DNA from: Lachnospiraceae bacterium
GTDB lineage: Bacteria > Bacillota > Clostridia > Lachnospirales > Lachnospiraceae
Direction: 5' to 3'
Length of the DNA: 64,000 nucleotides
Assembly (NCBI GenBank): GCA_017938315.1
Contig: JAGBBV010000013.1
Coordinates: 1 to 64,000 of the forward strand
Position numbers and translations under genes: made by a program. Of this stretch, positions 1 to 8,358 are shown one piece after another. Every line of letters begins with the position of its first letter. Within the stretch, counting starts at the first letter, position 1. The notes beneath the pieces are model-generated. The model saw only the letters and a list, made by a program, of their open reading frames with translations, was not told the DNA's origin and did not search any database.

Positions 1-78
1 AAAATTATTGAGATTTCACAGTATACTGGTGATGATGGGCATATAGAAGAAAAGAGAGTGCCGCTGCCCACACTTTAG
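1..78 (+). CDS. C-terminal end of an unidentified protein (cut by window edge)
   Basis: An open frame runs from the first base to a TAG and encodes 25 residues, mostly polar and acidic, ending in VPLPTL. Nothing in so short a tail identifies a family. The stop lies inside the first hairpin of the palindromic repeats that follow, so the gene and the repeat overlap slightly. It could be chance, but codon use looks ordinary for this genome. Confidence 0.35.
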   Translation, partial: KIIEISQYTGDDGHIEEKRVPLPTL

Positions 79-203
79 TGGATTCTGTGGGCACTAGACG
101 AGAAAAATTTTACTATTGCCCATGACGTTTCATTATTTAGCGTTTGGGGTAGATGAAACATGACTTCATGGGCAGTAGAAGAGAAAAAATCTACCTATGC
201 CCA
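65..203. repeat. Tandem palindromic TGCCCA/TGGGCA repeats
   Basis: Three TGCCCA and two TGGGCA words alternate. They form a hairpin with an 8-bp stem (65-72 with 86-93) and one with a 9-bp stem (117-125 with 166-174). The two segments joining them (88-122 and 169-203) are both 35 bp, both start TGGGCA and end TGCCCA, and share most of their interior. The second has an extra inner inverted repeat, GTAGA/TCTAC. The spacing between units is 81 bp. This is repeat architecture rather than one terminator, and no T-tract follows the hairpins. Confidence 0.6.
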
Positions 204-364
204 CTTTATGTGAAAAAAGCATTCGTATTCTGCCAGATGTGATGTGTGGCACAGCAAAGTATGTTTTAAATCATTACTGTACAGTAGGACGATTTTCAGA
301 TAAACTGTATGCGGGTGTAACAAATGAAAATGGAGTAGAATTTGTCGAACTACCGAAATTTTAG
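197..364 (+). pseudogene. Short ORF, probably a gene remnant
   Basis: A 55-codon frame with normal codon use ends in the residues VEFVELPKF. Its only ATG lies inside the palindromic repeat and no ribosome-binding site precedes it. It therefore looks like the 3' part of an older gene whose 5' part was replaced by the repeat. The polar tail resembles in character, not in alignable sequence, the tail at the window start. No family recognised. Confidence 0.3.
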
Positions 365-409
365 ATATTTTATGAAGTGTTTAAAAATCATAGGAAAGGT
401 TGAACAAAG

Positions 410-1792
410 TTGAAAAAAGGACAGATTATAACAGGTGTTGTAGAGAGAATAGATTTTCCCAATAAGGGAATTGTGAGGACAGAAGAAGGCACCTGCGTGG
501 TGAAGAATGCCTTGCCGGGACAGACAGTCAGAGCCGGAATCAATAAAGTGCGAAAAGGAAAAGCAGAAGGAAGACTTTTGGAAGTGGAAGAAAAGTCACC
601 TATGGAAATAGAAAGTCCCTGTCCCCATTTCGGACTTTGCGGTGGATGTACTTACATTTCCCTGCCTTACAAGGAACAGCTTGCTATTAAGGAAGGTCAG
701 GTAAAGAGACTACTTGACAGTGTGCTTTGCAGACAGGAAAAGCCTTGGACATTTGAAGGAATTAAGGCAAGCCCTGTTCAGTTTGGTTATCGCAATAAGA
801 TGGAGTTTTCTTTTGGAGACGAAGTAAAGGACGGTCCACTTGCCCTCGGTATGCATAAGAGGGGAAGTTTTTATGATATTGTGACAGTAAAGGAATGTCA
901 GATTGTAGATGAGGATTACCGTGAGATTCTAAACTTTACCAGGGATTATTTTGAAAAAGAAGGAGCTTCTTTTTATCATAGACTCAGGCATGAAGGTTTT
1001 TTAAGACATCTGCTGGTCCGAAAGGCAGCAAGAACAGGGGAGATTTTGGTAGCGCTTGTTACCACTTCCCAGGCGAGTCCTGATTTACAACCTTGGGTAG
1101 ATGGCCTTATGGCCCTTCGGTTAAAAGGAAAGTTTGCAGGCATTCTTCATATTATCAATGATTCTGTGGCAGATGTGGTAAAGAGCGATGAAACGAAAGT
1201 TCTTTACGGACAGGATTATTTTTATGAAGAGCTTTTGGGACTCAAATTCAAGATTTCCACGTTTTCTTTCTTTCAGACCAATTCTTTAAGTGCAGAAGTG
1301 CTCTATGAAACTGCAAGGGAATATGTAGGAGATTTAAATGAAAACAGTAAGCCGGACAAGGTGGTTTACGATTTATACAGTGGCACGGGAACCATAGCGC
1401 AACTTATGGCACCTGTGGCAAAGAAAGTAATCGGTGTGGAAATTGTTGAGGAAGCAGTGGAAGCGGCAAAGAAAAATGCAGAACTGAACGGTTTACATAA
1501 CTGTGAATTTATAGCAGGTGATGTGCTTAAGGTTTTGGACACCATAGAAGAAAAGCCGGATATGATTATTTTGGATCCCCCCAGAGATGGGATTCATCCT
1601 AAAGCGCTTACGAAGATTATCAGCTACGGAATTGAAAGAATGGTTTATATATCCTGTAAGCCTACCAGTTTGGTAAGAGATCTGGAAACATTTTTGGAAA
1701 GTGGATATGTGGTGGAGAAGGCAGTTGCAGTAGATCAGTTTCCTTGGACAACGGGAATAGAAACCGTAGCACTTTTATCTAAAAAGAAATAA
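410..1792 (+). CDS. rlmD: 23S rRNA (uracil-C5)-methyltransferase, RlmD/RumA family
   Basis: A 460-residue SAM-dependent RNA methyltransferase that adds a methyl group to C5 of a uridine in 23S rRNA. An N-terminal TRAM RNA-binding domain (about residues 1-60) is followed by the iron-sulfur cysteines of CPHFGLCGGC (about 71-80), with a further Cys in VKECQIV. The Rossmann methyltransferase domain has DLYSGTGT (SAM loop), ILDPPRDG and the catalytic cysteine loop YISCKP. The family more often has SCNP; Lys here is a mild variant. The start is TTG, preceded by GGAAAGG. It is followed closely by a dihydrouridine synthase, so both may form an RNA-modification operon. RlmD and RlmCD target specificity cannot be told apart from sequence alone. 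Confidence 0.9.
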   Translation: MKKGQIITGVVERIDFPNKGIVRTEEGTCVVKNALPGQTVRAGINKVRKGKAEGRLLEVEEKSPMEIESPCPHFGLCGGCTYISLPYKEQLAIKEGQVKRLLDSVLCRQEKPWTFEGIKASPVQFGYRNKMEFSFGDEVKDGPLALGMHKRGSFYDIVTVKECQIVDEDYREILNFTRDYFEKEGASFYHRLRHEGFLRHLLVRKAARTGEILVALVTTSQASPDLQPWVDGLMALRLKGKFAGILHIINDSVADVVKSDETKVLYGQDYFYEELLGLKFKISTFSFFQTNSLSAEVLYETAREYVGDLNENSKPDKVVYDLYSGTGTIAQLMAPVAKKVIGVEIVEEAVEAAKKNAELNGLHNCEFIAGDVLKVLDTIEEKPDMIILDPPRDGIHPKALTKIISYGIERMVYISCKPTSLVRDLETFLESGYVVEKAVAVDQFPWTTGIETVALLSKKK

Positions 1793-1806
1793 AGTAGGAA
1801 AGTATC

Positions 1807-2790
1807 ATGCAACTATATTTTGCTCCCCTAGAGGGAATCACAGGATTTACATACAGAAACATACACCACGAATTTTTCGGGGAAGGAATTGATACATATT
1901 TCACACCATTTATTGTACCTACCGGTGGCGGTTTTACTAAGAACCGTTCCATGAAGGACATCCTTCCGGAAAACAATGTAGGCGTACCCATTGTGCCCCA
2001 GCTTTTGAGTAATAACGCAGAAGATTTCACGGGACTTGTGAAAATCTTACTTGACTTGGGATATGAGGAAGTGAACTTAAATTTGGGCTGTCCGTATCAG
2101 ACTGTGGTGTCAAAGGGCAGAGGCTCCGGCTTTTTGGGAAGACTTGACGACTTGGAGAGGTTTTTTGATACTATTTTCGAGAGTTGTAATGATAAGATTG
2201 CCATATCTGTAAAAACAAGGCTTGGTCTTGAAAGGGATGAGGAATGGGCAGGTATTTTGGACCTTTATAACAAATATCCTATCAAAGAGTTGACGGTACA
2301 TGCCAGAACACGTAAAGAGTTCTACAAAGGAACACCCAACATGGAGGCTTTTGCCTATGCGGTGGCAAACAGTAAAAATCCCCTCTGTTATAACGGCGAT
2401 ATTTTCACAAAGAGTGATTATCATAAATTCAGGGAGAATTTTCCCCAAACAGAAAGTATGATGATTGGAAGGGGACTTTTAACCAATCCCGCACTGGTGC
2501 GTGAGATAAAAGGCGGACCTGCCATAACCAAAGAAGAAATTATGGCATTTCATGACAAGTTATATGAAGAATTTTTAGTCTTGTTTCAAAGTGAGACAAA
2601 CACCATGTTTAAAATGAAAGAACTTTGGAATTATTGGCAGTATCTGTTTGTAGAAACAGAAAACTCCAAAGCGGTTTCAAAGTATATAAAACAGATTCGC
2701 AAGGCGCAAAGAGCAGCGGACTATCTCTCGGTAGCACGGATGCTTTTTACAATGTGCGACATAAAGGAGGAAGCAAGATTTGAAGGCTAG
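1807..2790 (+). CDS. tRNA-dihydrouridine synthase family protein
   Basis: A 327-residue FMN TIM-barrel enzyme that reduces uridine to dihydrouridine in tRNA. Visible hallmarks are APLEGITGFTYRN at the N-terminus (FMN binding), NLGCP with the catalytic cysteine, SVKTRLG, the LTVHARTRKEFYKG substrate/FMN loop, YNGDIFT, and MIGRGLLTNPAL near the C-terminus. The length is typical. The sequence is closer in style to the DusC-like branch than to classical Bacillus DusB, so no symbol is given. It lies 14 bp after the RlmD-like gene, and its 3' end overlaps the next start by 11 bp, which indicates co-transcription and translational coupling. Confidence 0.88.
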   Translation: MQLYFAPLEGITGFTYRNIHHEFFGEGIDTYFTPFIVPTGGGFTKNRSMKDILPENNVGVPIVPQLLSNNAEDFTGLVKILLDLGYEEVNLNLGCPYQTVVSKGRGSGFLGRLDDLERFFDTIFESCNDKIAISVKTRLGLERDEEWAGILDLYNKYPIKELTVHARTRKEFYKGTPNMEAFAYAVANSKNPLCYNGDIFTKSDYHKFRENFPQTESMMIGRGLLTNPALVREIKGGPAITKEEIMAFHDKLYEEFLVLFQSETNTMFKMKELWNYWQYLFVETENSKAVSKYIKQIRKAQRAADYLSVARMLFTMCDIKEEARFEG

Positions 2791-3889
2791 AGTCATTGCA
2801 TTTTGTAAGAAGGAAACTGTATTTGTGATAGCGGTACTGATTGCAATTGTTTCTGCTTTTTTTGTCATGCCGTCGATGGAGTATTTAGGGTATCTTGACT
2901 ATAAGGTTCTGGCACTTTTATTTTGCCTCATGATTATTGTGGCAGGTTTAAAAGAACAGGGAACATTTACTTATCTGGGTGAAAGACTTGCAGGGAAAGT
3001 AAAAAACAGCAGACAGATGTGCTTGTTGCTGGTATTACTTTGTTTTTTCTCGAGCATGTTTATTACCAATGATGTAGCGTTACTTACCTTTGTACCCTTT
3101 GCCATAGAGTTATTATATTTGGCGGGGCTTGAGGATAAATGTATTAAGGTAGTGGTGCTTCAGACTATTGCGGCAAATTTGGGAAGTATGTTTACCCCGG
3201 TAGGAAATCCCCAAAATTTATATTTGTATGGCGTTTCAGGAATGGGAATTTTAGAATTCCTTTTATTTATGCTACCTTTAACAGTATTATCTTTAGGTAT
3301 GCTTCTTGTTGTGATTTTGATGGAGAAACCGAAAGCGGTGGTAACAGGTATACAGGAAGAGGAAGTGGTGCCGGATAAGAAAAAAGTACTTATTTATGCG
3401 GCTTTGTTTGTGATATGTCTTTTGACGGTTATTCGGATTTTGCCGTGGCAGGTATCTCTTGCAATTGTATCAGTGGCCATATTCATAGTGGATAGGAAAC
3501 TGTTCTCCAAGGTGGATTATTGCCTTCTTGGAACCTTCGTGGGATTTTTCATTTTTGTGGGAAATATGCAAAATATTCCTGCAATCAGTGAAATGTTACA
3601 GAGACTTTTATACGGACGAGAACTTATTTTATCCGTGCTTGCAAGCCAGGTCATCAGTAATGTGCCTGCAGCGATGCTGCTTAGTGGATTTACGGAAAAT
3701 TACAGAGAGATTCTTTACGGTGTCAATATAGGAGGACTTGGTACATTGATTGCTTCCCTTGCCAGTGTGATTTCCTATAAATTATATGGAGAGTGTAAGA
3801 ATGCCCAAAGGGGAAAATATATGGGAGTCTTTACTGCTTACAATCTGGTATTTTTAGCAGTATTGCTGGTAGCCTCTTGTATTTCCTAG
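2780..3889 (+). CDS. SLC13/ArsB/NhaD-superfamily membrane transporter
   Basis: A 369-residue polytopic membrane protein with about ten helices. It has the paired re-entrant motifs of the ion-transporter superfamily: FITNDVALLTFVPF and TPVGNPQNLYLYG in the first half, SQVISNVPAAMLLSG in the second. These Asn/Pro motifs bind Na+ and substrate in SLC13-type carriers. Substrate (dicarboxylate, citrate, arsenite or another anion) cannot be deduced. It is short for the family (usually 420-480 residues), with the central cytoplasmic loop reduced. The start is TTG 9 bp after a perfect AAAGGAGG inside the end of the upstream gene. Confidence 0.82.
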   Translation: MKARVIAFCKKETVFVIAVLIAIVSAFFVMPSMEYLGYLDYKVLALLFCLMIIVAGLKEQGTFTYLGERLAGKVKNSRQMCLLLVLLCFFSSMFITNDVALLTFVPFAIELLYLAGLEDKCIKVVVLQTIAANLGSMFTPVGNPQNLYLYGVSGMGILEFLLFMLPLTVLSLGMLLVVILMEKPKAVVTGIQEEEVVPDKKKVLIYAALFVICLLTVIRILPWQVSLAIVSVAIFIVDRKLFSKVDYCLLGTFVGFFIFVGNMQNIPAISEMLQRLLYGRELILSVLASQVISNVPAAMLLSGFTENYREILYGVNIGGLGTLIASLASVISYKLYGECKNAQRGKYMGVFTAYNLVFLAVLLVASCIS

Positions 3890-3906
3890 TAAAATGGTAG
3901 TATAAT
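3877..3906 (+). promoter_or_regulatory. Promoter for the Rrf2 regulator gene
   Basis: TTGTAT and a perfect TATAAT are separated by 18 bp, about 30 bp before the start codon. The -35 element lies inside the end of the transporter gene. Confidence 0.6.
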
Positions 3907-3935
3907 AAGTACATCTTGCAGAAAAGGGGTATTTT

Positions 3936-4361
3936 ATGAAAATTTCTACCAAAGGAAGATATGCCTTACGACTTATGATGGATATTGCCATTTATGGTGA
4001 AAGCAGGCCGGTGAGAATCCGTGATATTGCAGAAAGACAAGGGATATCCGACAAATACTTGGAACAGATTATTTCAAATTTAAATAAAGCAGAGTATGTA
4101 AAGAGTATCAGAGGACCCCAGGGTGGTTATCGGCTTACCATGGAGCCTCATAAATATACGGTTGGAATGATTTTAAGACTGACAGAAGGTTCTCTTGCAC
4201 CGGTGGCATGTATGGAAGAGGATGGCGTTCCTTGCGAAAAGCAGCTGGGATGTGCCACCTTAGAACTTTGGAAGAGAATTGATGATGCTGTAAAGAGTGT
4301 GGTAGATACTGTTACTTTAGCGGATTTACTTGCATGGCAGGAACAAAAAGAGGGAGAGTAG
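3936..4361 (+). CDS. Rrf2-family transcriptional regulator with Fe-S-type cysteines
   Basis: A 141-residue Rrf2 protein. The winged helix-turn-helix occupies residues 1-80 (MKISTKGRYALRLM, RQGISDKYLEQII, GGYRL wing). A C-terminal loop carries three cysteines in the pattern Cys-x7-Cys-x5-Cys (ACMEEDGVPCEKQLGC). In IscR such a triplet ligates a [2Fe-2S] cluster. CymR-type cysteine regulators lack it, so an iron-sulfur or redox/nitrosative sensor is the better guess. No isc or suf genes are adjacent, so its targets are not evident here. It has its own promoter and a terminator right behind it. Confidence 0.85.
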   Translation: MKISTKGRYALRLMMDIAIYGESRPVRIRDIAERQGISDKYLEQIISNLNKAEYVKSIRGPQGGYRLTMEPHKYTVGMILRLTEGSLAPVACMEEDGVPCEKQLGCATLELWKRIDDAVKSVVDTVTLADLLAWQEQKEGE

Positions 4362-4366
4362 GAGAT

Positions 4367-4402
4367 AGCGCATAGTTGTCATAGGACAGGTATGCGCTTT
4401 TA
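4367..4402 (+). terminator. Rho-independent terminator between convergent genes
   Basis: AGCGCATA pairs with TATGCGCT across a 16-nt loop and is followed by a short T run. It lies between the Rrf2 gene and the opposite-strand symporter gene and can serve the + strand. Confidence 0.65.
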
Positions 4403-4404
4403 TC

Positions 4405-5715
4405 TTATTCCCGGATATGTTTCCGCAGCAGAAAAAGAGCAGTAATGCTTGGAAATATCATCAGGGCATTAATAAAATCCGTACATTCCCATACAATGTT
4501 AAGGGGCATGACAGCACCCACATAGATCATAACAATATAGGCTACTTTATACGCAAAAATGCCTTTGCTTCCGGATAAGTAAGTTGTTGCACTTTCACCC
4601 AGGTAAGACCACCCGATTAATGTGGTGATAGCAAAGGCAATCAAACATAAGGAGAGAAATTCCTGTCCGGCAAAGGGCAGATAGCGGAATGCCATATCAG
4701 TAAGAGCACCATCATTTACACCTGCAAGTGATTCGGGATGCTTTAACATGTTTGTGACAATTACAAGACCGCTTAGAAGGCACATTACTACAGTATCCCA
4801 AAAAACTGCTGTCATGGAAACATAAGCCTGTTTTGCCGGACTGACTGAATCGGAAGCAGCAGCTGCGATGGCAGCAGTACCAATCCCTGCTTCATTGGTA
4901 AAGAGACCTCTGGCAATACCATATCTTGCAGTCAGGATCAAAGAACCGCCGGCAAGTCCGCCGCCGATAGAATTAGGAGCAAGAGCATGGAGAAGAATCA
5001 GTTCTATGGCAGGAAGAATGGCATCCCGATTTAAAAAGAGTAAAATGAAACAACTTGCCATATAAAGAAGGGCAAGGAAGGGGACGAATTTTGTACATAC
5101 ATTGCCAATGGTTTTGATACCGCCAACGATGATAAAGCCGGTTAATAAAGCAGCAAGAAAACCGGAAAGATGAGGAGATATGCGAAAACTTGTATAAGCT
5201 GTAGAGGAAAGTGCATTGGCTTGTGTTGAACACCCTACACCGAAAGCAGCCAGCAATGTCAGGGCTGCATAGAGTTTTCCTATGGATTTATTATGTAAAC
5301 CGTTCTCCCACACATACATAGGACCGCCCAGGCAGAGTCCTTCCCGGGTACGGCTTTTAAAGAGAACACTCAGATAACATTCACTGTAAGCAGTTGCCAT
5401 TCCTAAAATACCGGTAATCCAGCACCAGAAAATAGCACCGGGACCACCTAAGGCAACTGCGGTAGAAACACCCACAATGTTTCCGGTACCCAGCGTGGCA
5501 GCCAAAGTGGTTGCCAGTGCTCCAAATGCGGAAAGGCTGCCGTTTTTCGCTTCCTTGTCAGGCAAAAGAGACAGGCGGATAGCATAAAAAATTTTTTTCT
5601 GCGGAAAATGCAGCTTCATGGTAAAATATAGGTGTGTTCCCATTAGTAAAAAAAGAAGAGGACCGCTCCATAAAAAGGTATTAACGTTTCGGAGAATGGA
5701 AAGGATAGACTGCAT
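4405..5715 (-). CDS. Alanine/glycine:cation symporter family protein (AGCS)
   Basis: A 436-residue Na+-coupled amino-acid carrier with the LeuT-like fold and about eleven helices. Family signatures include GTGNIVGVSTAVALGGPGA (unwound helix 1 region), GGPMYVWENG, and FTNEAGIGTAAIAAAA near residue 270. AGCS proteins import D/L-alanine or glycine. The first residues, MQSILSILRNVNTFLWSGPL, are typical of the family's start. The start codon is preceded by ATAGGAG on the minus strand. It is monocistronic and divergent from the DUF3810 gene, with about 60 bp between the two starts. Confidence 0.9.
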   Translation of the reverse strand: MQSILSILRNVNTFLWSGPLLFLLMGTHLYFTMKLHFPQKKIFYAIRLSLLPDKEAKNGSLSAFGALATTLAATLGTGNIVGVSTAVALGGPGAIFWCWITGILGMATAYSECYLSVLFKSRTREGLCLGGPMYVWENGLHNKSIGKLYAALTLLAAFGVGCSTQANALSSTAYTSFRISPHLSGFLAALLTGFIIVGGIKTIGNVCTKFVPFLALLYMASCFILLFLNRDAILPAIELILLHALAPNSIGGGLAGGSLILTARYGIARGLFTNEAGIGTAAIAAAASDSVSPAKQAYVSMTAVFWDTVVMCLLSGLVIVTNMLKHPESLAGVNDGALTDMAFRYLPFAGQEFLSLCLIAFAITTLIGWSYLGESATTYLSGSKGIFAYKVAYIVMIYVGAVMPLNIVWECTDFINALMIFPSITALFLLRKHIRE

Positions 5716-5778
5716 AAGACTCCTATCTCGGTATAAGAGATTCTGTTTTTATCATTATAGTGACAGTGGCGGAAGGAT

Positions 5779-6936
5779 ATGAATAAATTTAAGATGAAGA
5801 CCGGAAAATACAAAGGAATAAAAATACCCTGTTTTTTATTTCTGGCAGCAGTGCTTTTGAATATCATAGGATGGAACAGTCAACGGTTTTGTGACTGGTA
5901 TGTAGAAAACATCTTTCCTTTTTGGGTAGAGACGTATGGAAGAATCACAGGACTTTTTTCTTTTTCCATCGGAGAATGGCTATTATATCTGGCAGTTTTA
6001 TTAATTTGTATATTACTGCTGTGGAGTATATGGGAAGCCTGCAAAAAAATTCTGAAAAGAACAAAGGATCAAAGTTCTAAATATTATGTGGGATATGTAA
6101 AATTTATCATCTGGACGGTAGGGATTGTTAGCCTTTTAATGACCTTTACCTGTTTCCTTACCTTCCATGTATCACCTATTTATGAACGATACCTGGTGGG
6201 TACAGGGGTAGAGAGAGAATATGACCTTGCGGAAATTGAAGCACTGCGTGATTATGTTGTTACCCGTGCTAATGCCTTGGCGCAGGAAATGAAGCGGGAT
6301 GAAAGCGGCTATCTGATTTATGACGGAGACTTGAAAGAACAGGCAAAAAAACAGATGAGAAGGATGGGGAATGTTTTTCCCACATTAAAAGGATATTATC
6401 CCAATCCAAAGCCTTTATACACATCAGATTTTTTCAGCCAGCAATATATGACAGGATACTATTTTCCTTTTTCCATGGAAGCAAATTACAATTCACAGAT
6501 GTATGTGATTAATATGCCCACTACTATGTGCCATGAATTGTCACATTTAAAAGGGTTTTTGTATGAAGATGAGGCTAATTTCATAGCTTATCTGGCCTGT
6601 GTGGATTCAGGAGATTCTTTTTTTGAGTACAGTGCATATATGAGTATCCTTTACTATTTAGATAGTGATTTCTATGAGGCAACAGGACAAAATGCGGCGT
6701 ATTATTATCAGCATCCTGTGATATCAGATCAGGTCATAGAAGATGACAAATTTTTAACTCCGGAAGCATGGGAAGAAGTGGAGAAGGATGCTGTTTTTGA
6801 CACGGAGTTTGTAAAAGCAGCTTCCGATATGGTTGTAGAAACAAATCTTACCATCAACGGGGTGGAAGATGGTAAAATAAGTTACAGCAGAGTGGTAGAT
6901 TTACTTTTGCGGTATTACGACGGTATTTTGTATTAA
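5779..6936 (+). CDS. DUF3810 family membrane protein with zincin-like HELSH motif
   Basis: A 385-residue protein with three N-terminal membrane segments (about 12-32, 65-88, 110-132) and a long extracytoplasmic part. CHELSHLKGFLYEDEANF, near residue 250, has the HExxH zinc motif plus a downstream Glu, as in gluzincin metalloproteases, so a membrane-bound peptidase is plausible. The match to DUF3810 (typical of Firmicutes and Bacteroidetes) is by motif and topology. No substrate is known. It lies 12 bp before the DUF2974 gene and is likely co-transcribed with it. Confidence 0.8.
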   Translation: MNKFKMKTGKYKGIKIPCFLFLAAVLLNIIGWNSQRFCDWYVENIFPFWVETYGRITGLFSFSIGEWLLYLAVLLICILLLWSIWEACKKILKRTKDQSSKYYVGYVKFIIWTVGIVSLLMTFTCFLTFHVSPIYERYLVGTGVEREYDLAEIEALRDYVVTRANALAQEMKRDESGYLIYDGDLKEQAKKQMRRMGNVFPTLKGYYPNPKPLYTSDFFSQQYMTGYYFPFSMEANYNSQMYVINMPTTMCHELSHLKGFLYEDEANFIAYLACVDSGDSFFEYSAYMSILYYLDSDFYEATGQNAAYYYQHPVISDQVIEDDKFLTPEAWEEVEKDAVFDTEFVKAASDMVVETNLTINGVEDGKISYSRVVDLLLRYYDGILY

Positions 6937-6948
6937 GCAGGAGAAATT

Positions 6949-8118
6949 ATGAAAAGTATTATTGATTATGTAAAAGAATATGGTGATGTAACTTTTTCCG
7001 AGGAAGCACTAAACGAGGTAGATAGCTTGGTGTTATGTCAACTTGCATATCTGGATTTCCAAAATTATGTGCCGGGACCGGAAGAGGCAGCAGCCCCCGT
7101 CAGCATCCAGACGATATACGGACATAAAGATCAGGAGAGAATTTTTGAGGGATATTGGTATAAGGAAGAACTGAAAGAACTCATTGAAGCAGCAGCCCTT
7201 TCCGTGCGTTTTGGTTCCCTTAAAATGAACTACTATGTGAATATCATTGACGAGGAAAATGAAATTCAATTTTCTGCAATGACATATGTTTTGGATGATA
7301 AAAGTGTATATATTGCTTATAGGGGAACAGATGCTAACTTGGTTGGCTGGAAGGAAGATTTCAATCTGGCATATTCTAAGCCGGTATACAGTCAACTTTT
7401 GGCAGTTGAATATATGAATAAAGTGGTAAGCCGTATTGCAGGAAAGTTTTACACGGGCGGACATTCCAAAGGAGGAAATCTGGCTGTTTATGCAGCGATG
7501 AATTGTGCAGAAGAGATAAGGAAACGTTTGATTTGTGTGTATAATAATGACGGACCGGGATTTCGTCCGGAGATATTGGAAGCCGGATGCTATGATGAAA
7601 TTGCAGACAAGGTCATCAAGTTTATACCTAGATCCTCTGCAGTGGGAATGATACTGGAATCAGGAAAAGATTATGAGATTGTAGAGAGCAGAAGCATCGG
7701 CATGTTTCAGCATAATGCGTTCAGCTGGAAGGTAAAAGAAAAAGCATTTGTGAGAGCTGAAAATATGCACGAGACAAAAATATTTTGGGATAATGCCATG
7801 AATGAATGGATTTTATCATTAAGCCAAGAGGAAATCCGTTCATTTATTGACACCTTGTATGAGGTGGTTTCTGCATCAGAAGCAAAAAATCTGTTTCAAC
7901 TGGGTGCCGATTGGAAAAAGAGCATGCAGGGAATGATAGATGCAGTGCGCGAAATAGATGATGAAACAAGAAAGGCACTGCAGAAACTGATACGTTCTTT
8001 GTTTGAAACAGCAAGTGACATGGCGTTTACCGAGATGAAGGAAAAGCAACAGGAAGTGAGAAAAGGAATTAGAGAAAAAAAGCAGAAAATAGTTGACACC
8101 TTTACAGAAAGAAGATAA
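6949..8118 (+). CDS. DUF2974 family alpha/beta-hydrolase-like protein
   Basis: A 389-residue lipase-like protein. The fold is marked by YIAYRGTD (about residue 122), the nucleophile elbow GHSKGGNLAVYAA with Ser173, and NNDGPGF a little further on. The C-terminal about 120 residues are helical and charged, ending in a Lys/Glu-rich tail. No signal peptide or membrane segment is visible. It is a distant paralogue of the candidate type VII effector near 20 kb, sharing YRGT and GHSKGGN. It lacks the C-terminal YxxxD/E seen there, so secretion is less likely. The enzymatic substrate is unknown. Confidence 0.8.
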   Translation: MKSIIDYVKEYGDVTFSEEALNEVDSLVLCQLAYLDFQNYVPGPEEAAAPVSIQTIYGHKDQERIFEGYWYKEELKELIEAAALSVRFGSLKMNYYVNIIDEENEIQFSAMTYVLDDKSVYIAYRGTDANLVGWKEDFNLAYSKPVYSQLLAVEYMNKVVSRIAGKFYTGGHSKGGNLAVYAAMNCAEEIRKRLICVYNNDGPGFRPEILEAGCYDEIADKVIKFIPRSSAVGMILESGKDYEIVESRSIGMFQHNAFSWKVKEKAFVRAENMHETKIFWDNAMNEWILSLSQEEIRSFIDTLYEVVSASEAKNLFQLGADWKKSMQGMIDAVREIDDETRKALQKLIRSLFETASDMAFTEMKEKQQEVRKGIREKKQKIVDTFTERR

Positions 8119-8132
8119 AATATGTTTTGTTC

Positions 8133-8216
8133 GCAGGAATGGCGGAATTGGCAGACGCGCACGGTTCAGGTCCGTGTGGTAGCAATACCATGAGAGTTCA
8201 AGTCTCTTTTCCTGCA
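8133..8216 (+). tRNA. tRNA-Leu(CAG)
   Basis: An 84-nt class II tRNA. The acceptor stem GCAGGAA pairs with TTCCTGC, followed by discriminator A. The D stem is GCG/CGC, and the anticodon stem CACGG/CCGTG closes the loop TTCAGGT, giving anticodon CAG. The long variable arm is TGGTA-gcaa-TACCA, and the T arm contains GTTCAAGTC. CCA is not encoded. Confidence 0.96.
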
Positions 8217-8220
8217 TGCT

Positions 8221-8248
8221 AAAAGTCTAGCTTTGCTAGACTTTTTTA
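8221..8248 (+). terminator. Terminator of tRNA-Leu(CAG)
   Basis: A perfect 11-bp stem, AAAAGTCTAGC with a TTT loop and GCTAGACTTTT, continues into a T run four bases after the tRNA. Confidence 0.9.
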
Positions 8249-8262
8249 TTGTATTACGCCTC

Positions 8263-8291
8263 TTGTTATTTACAATTAAAAATGATAAAAT
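8263..8291 (+). promoter_or_regulatory. Promoter upstream of FliD-like gene
   Basis: TTGTTA and TAAAAT are separated by exactly 17 bp, about 70 bp ahead of the coding region. The leader between them and the start has a small inverted repeat, GGAAC/GTTCC. Confidence 0.5.
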
Positions 8292-8358
8292 AAAAGTGGG
8301 AACACGGAGGTTCCTTTTGTAACTTGTAGACATATCGCTAAATCAAAGGAGTGATGAT

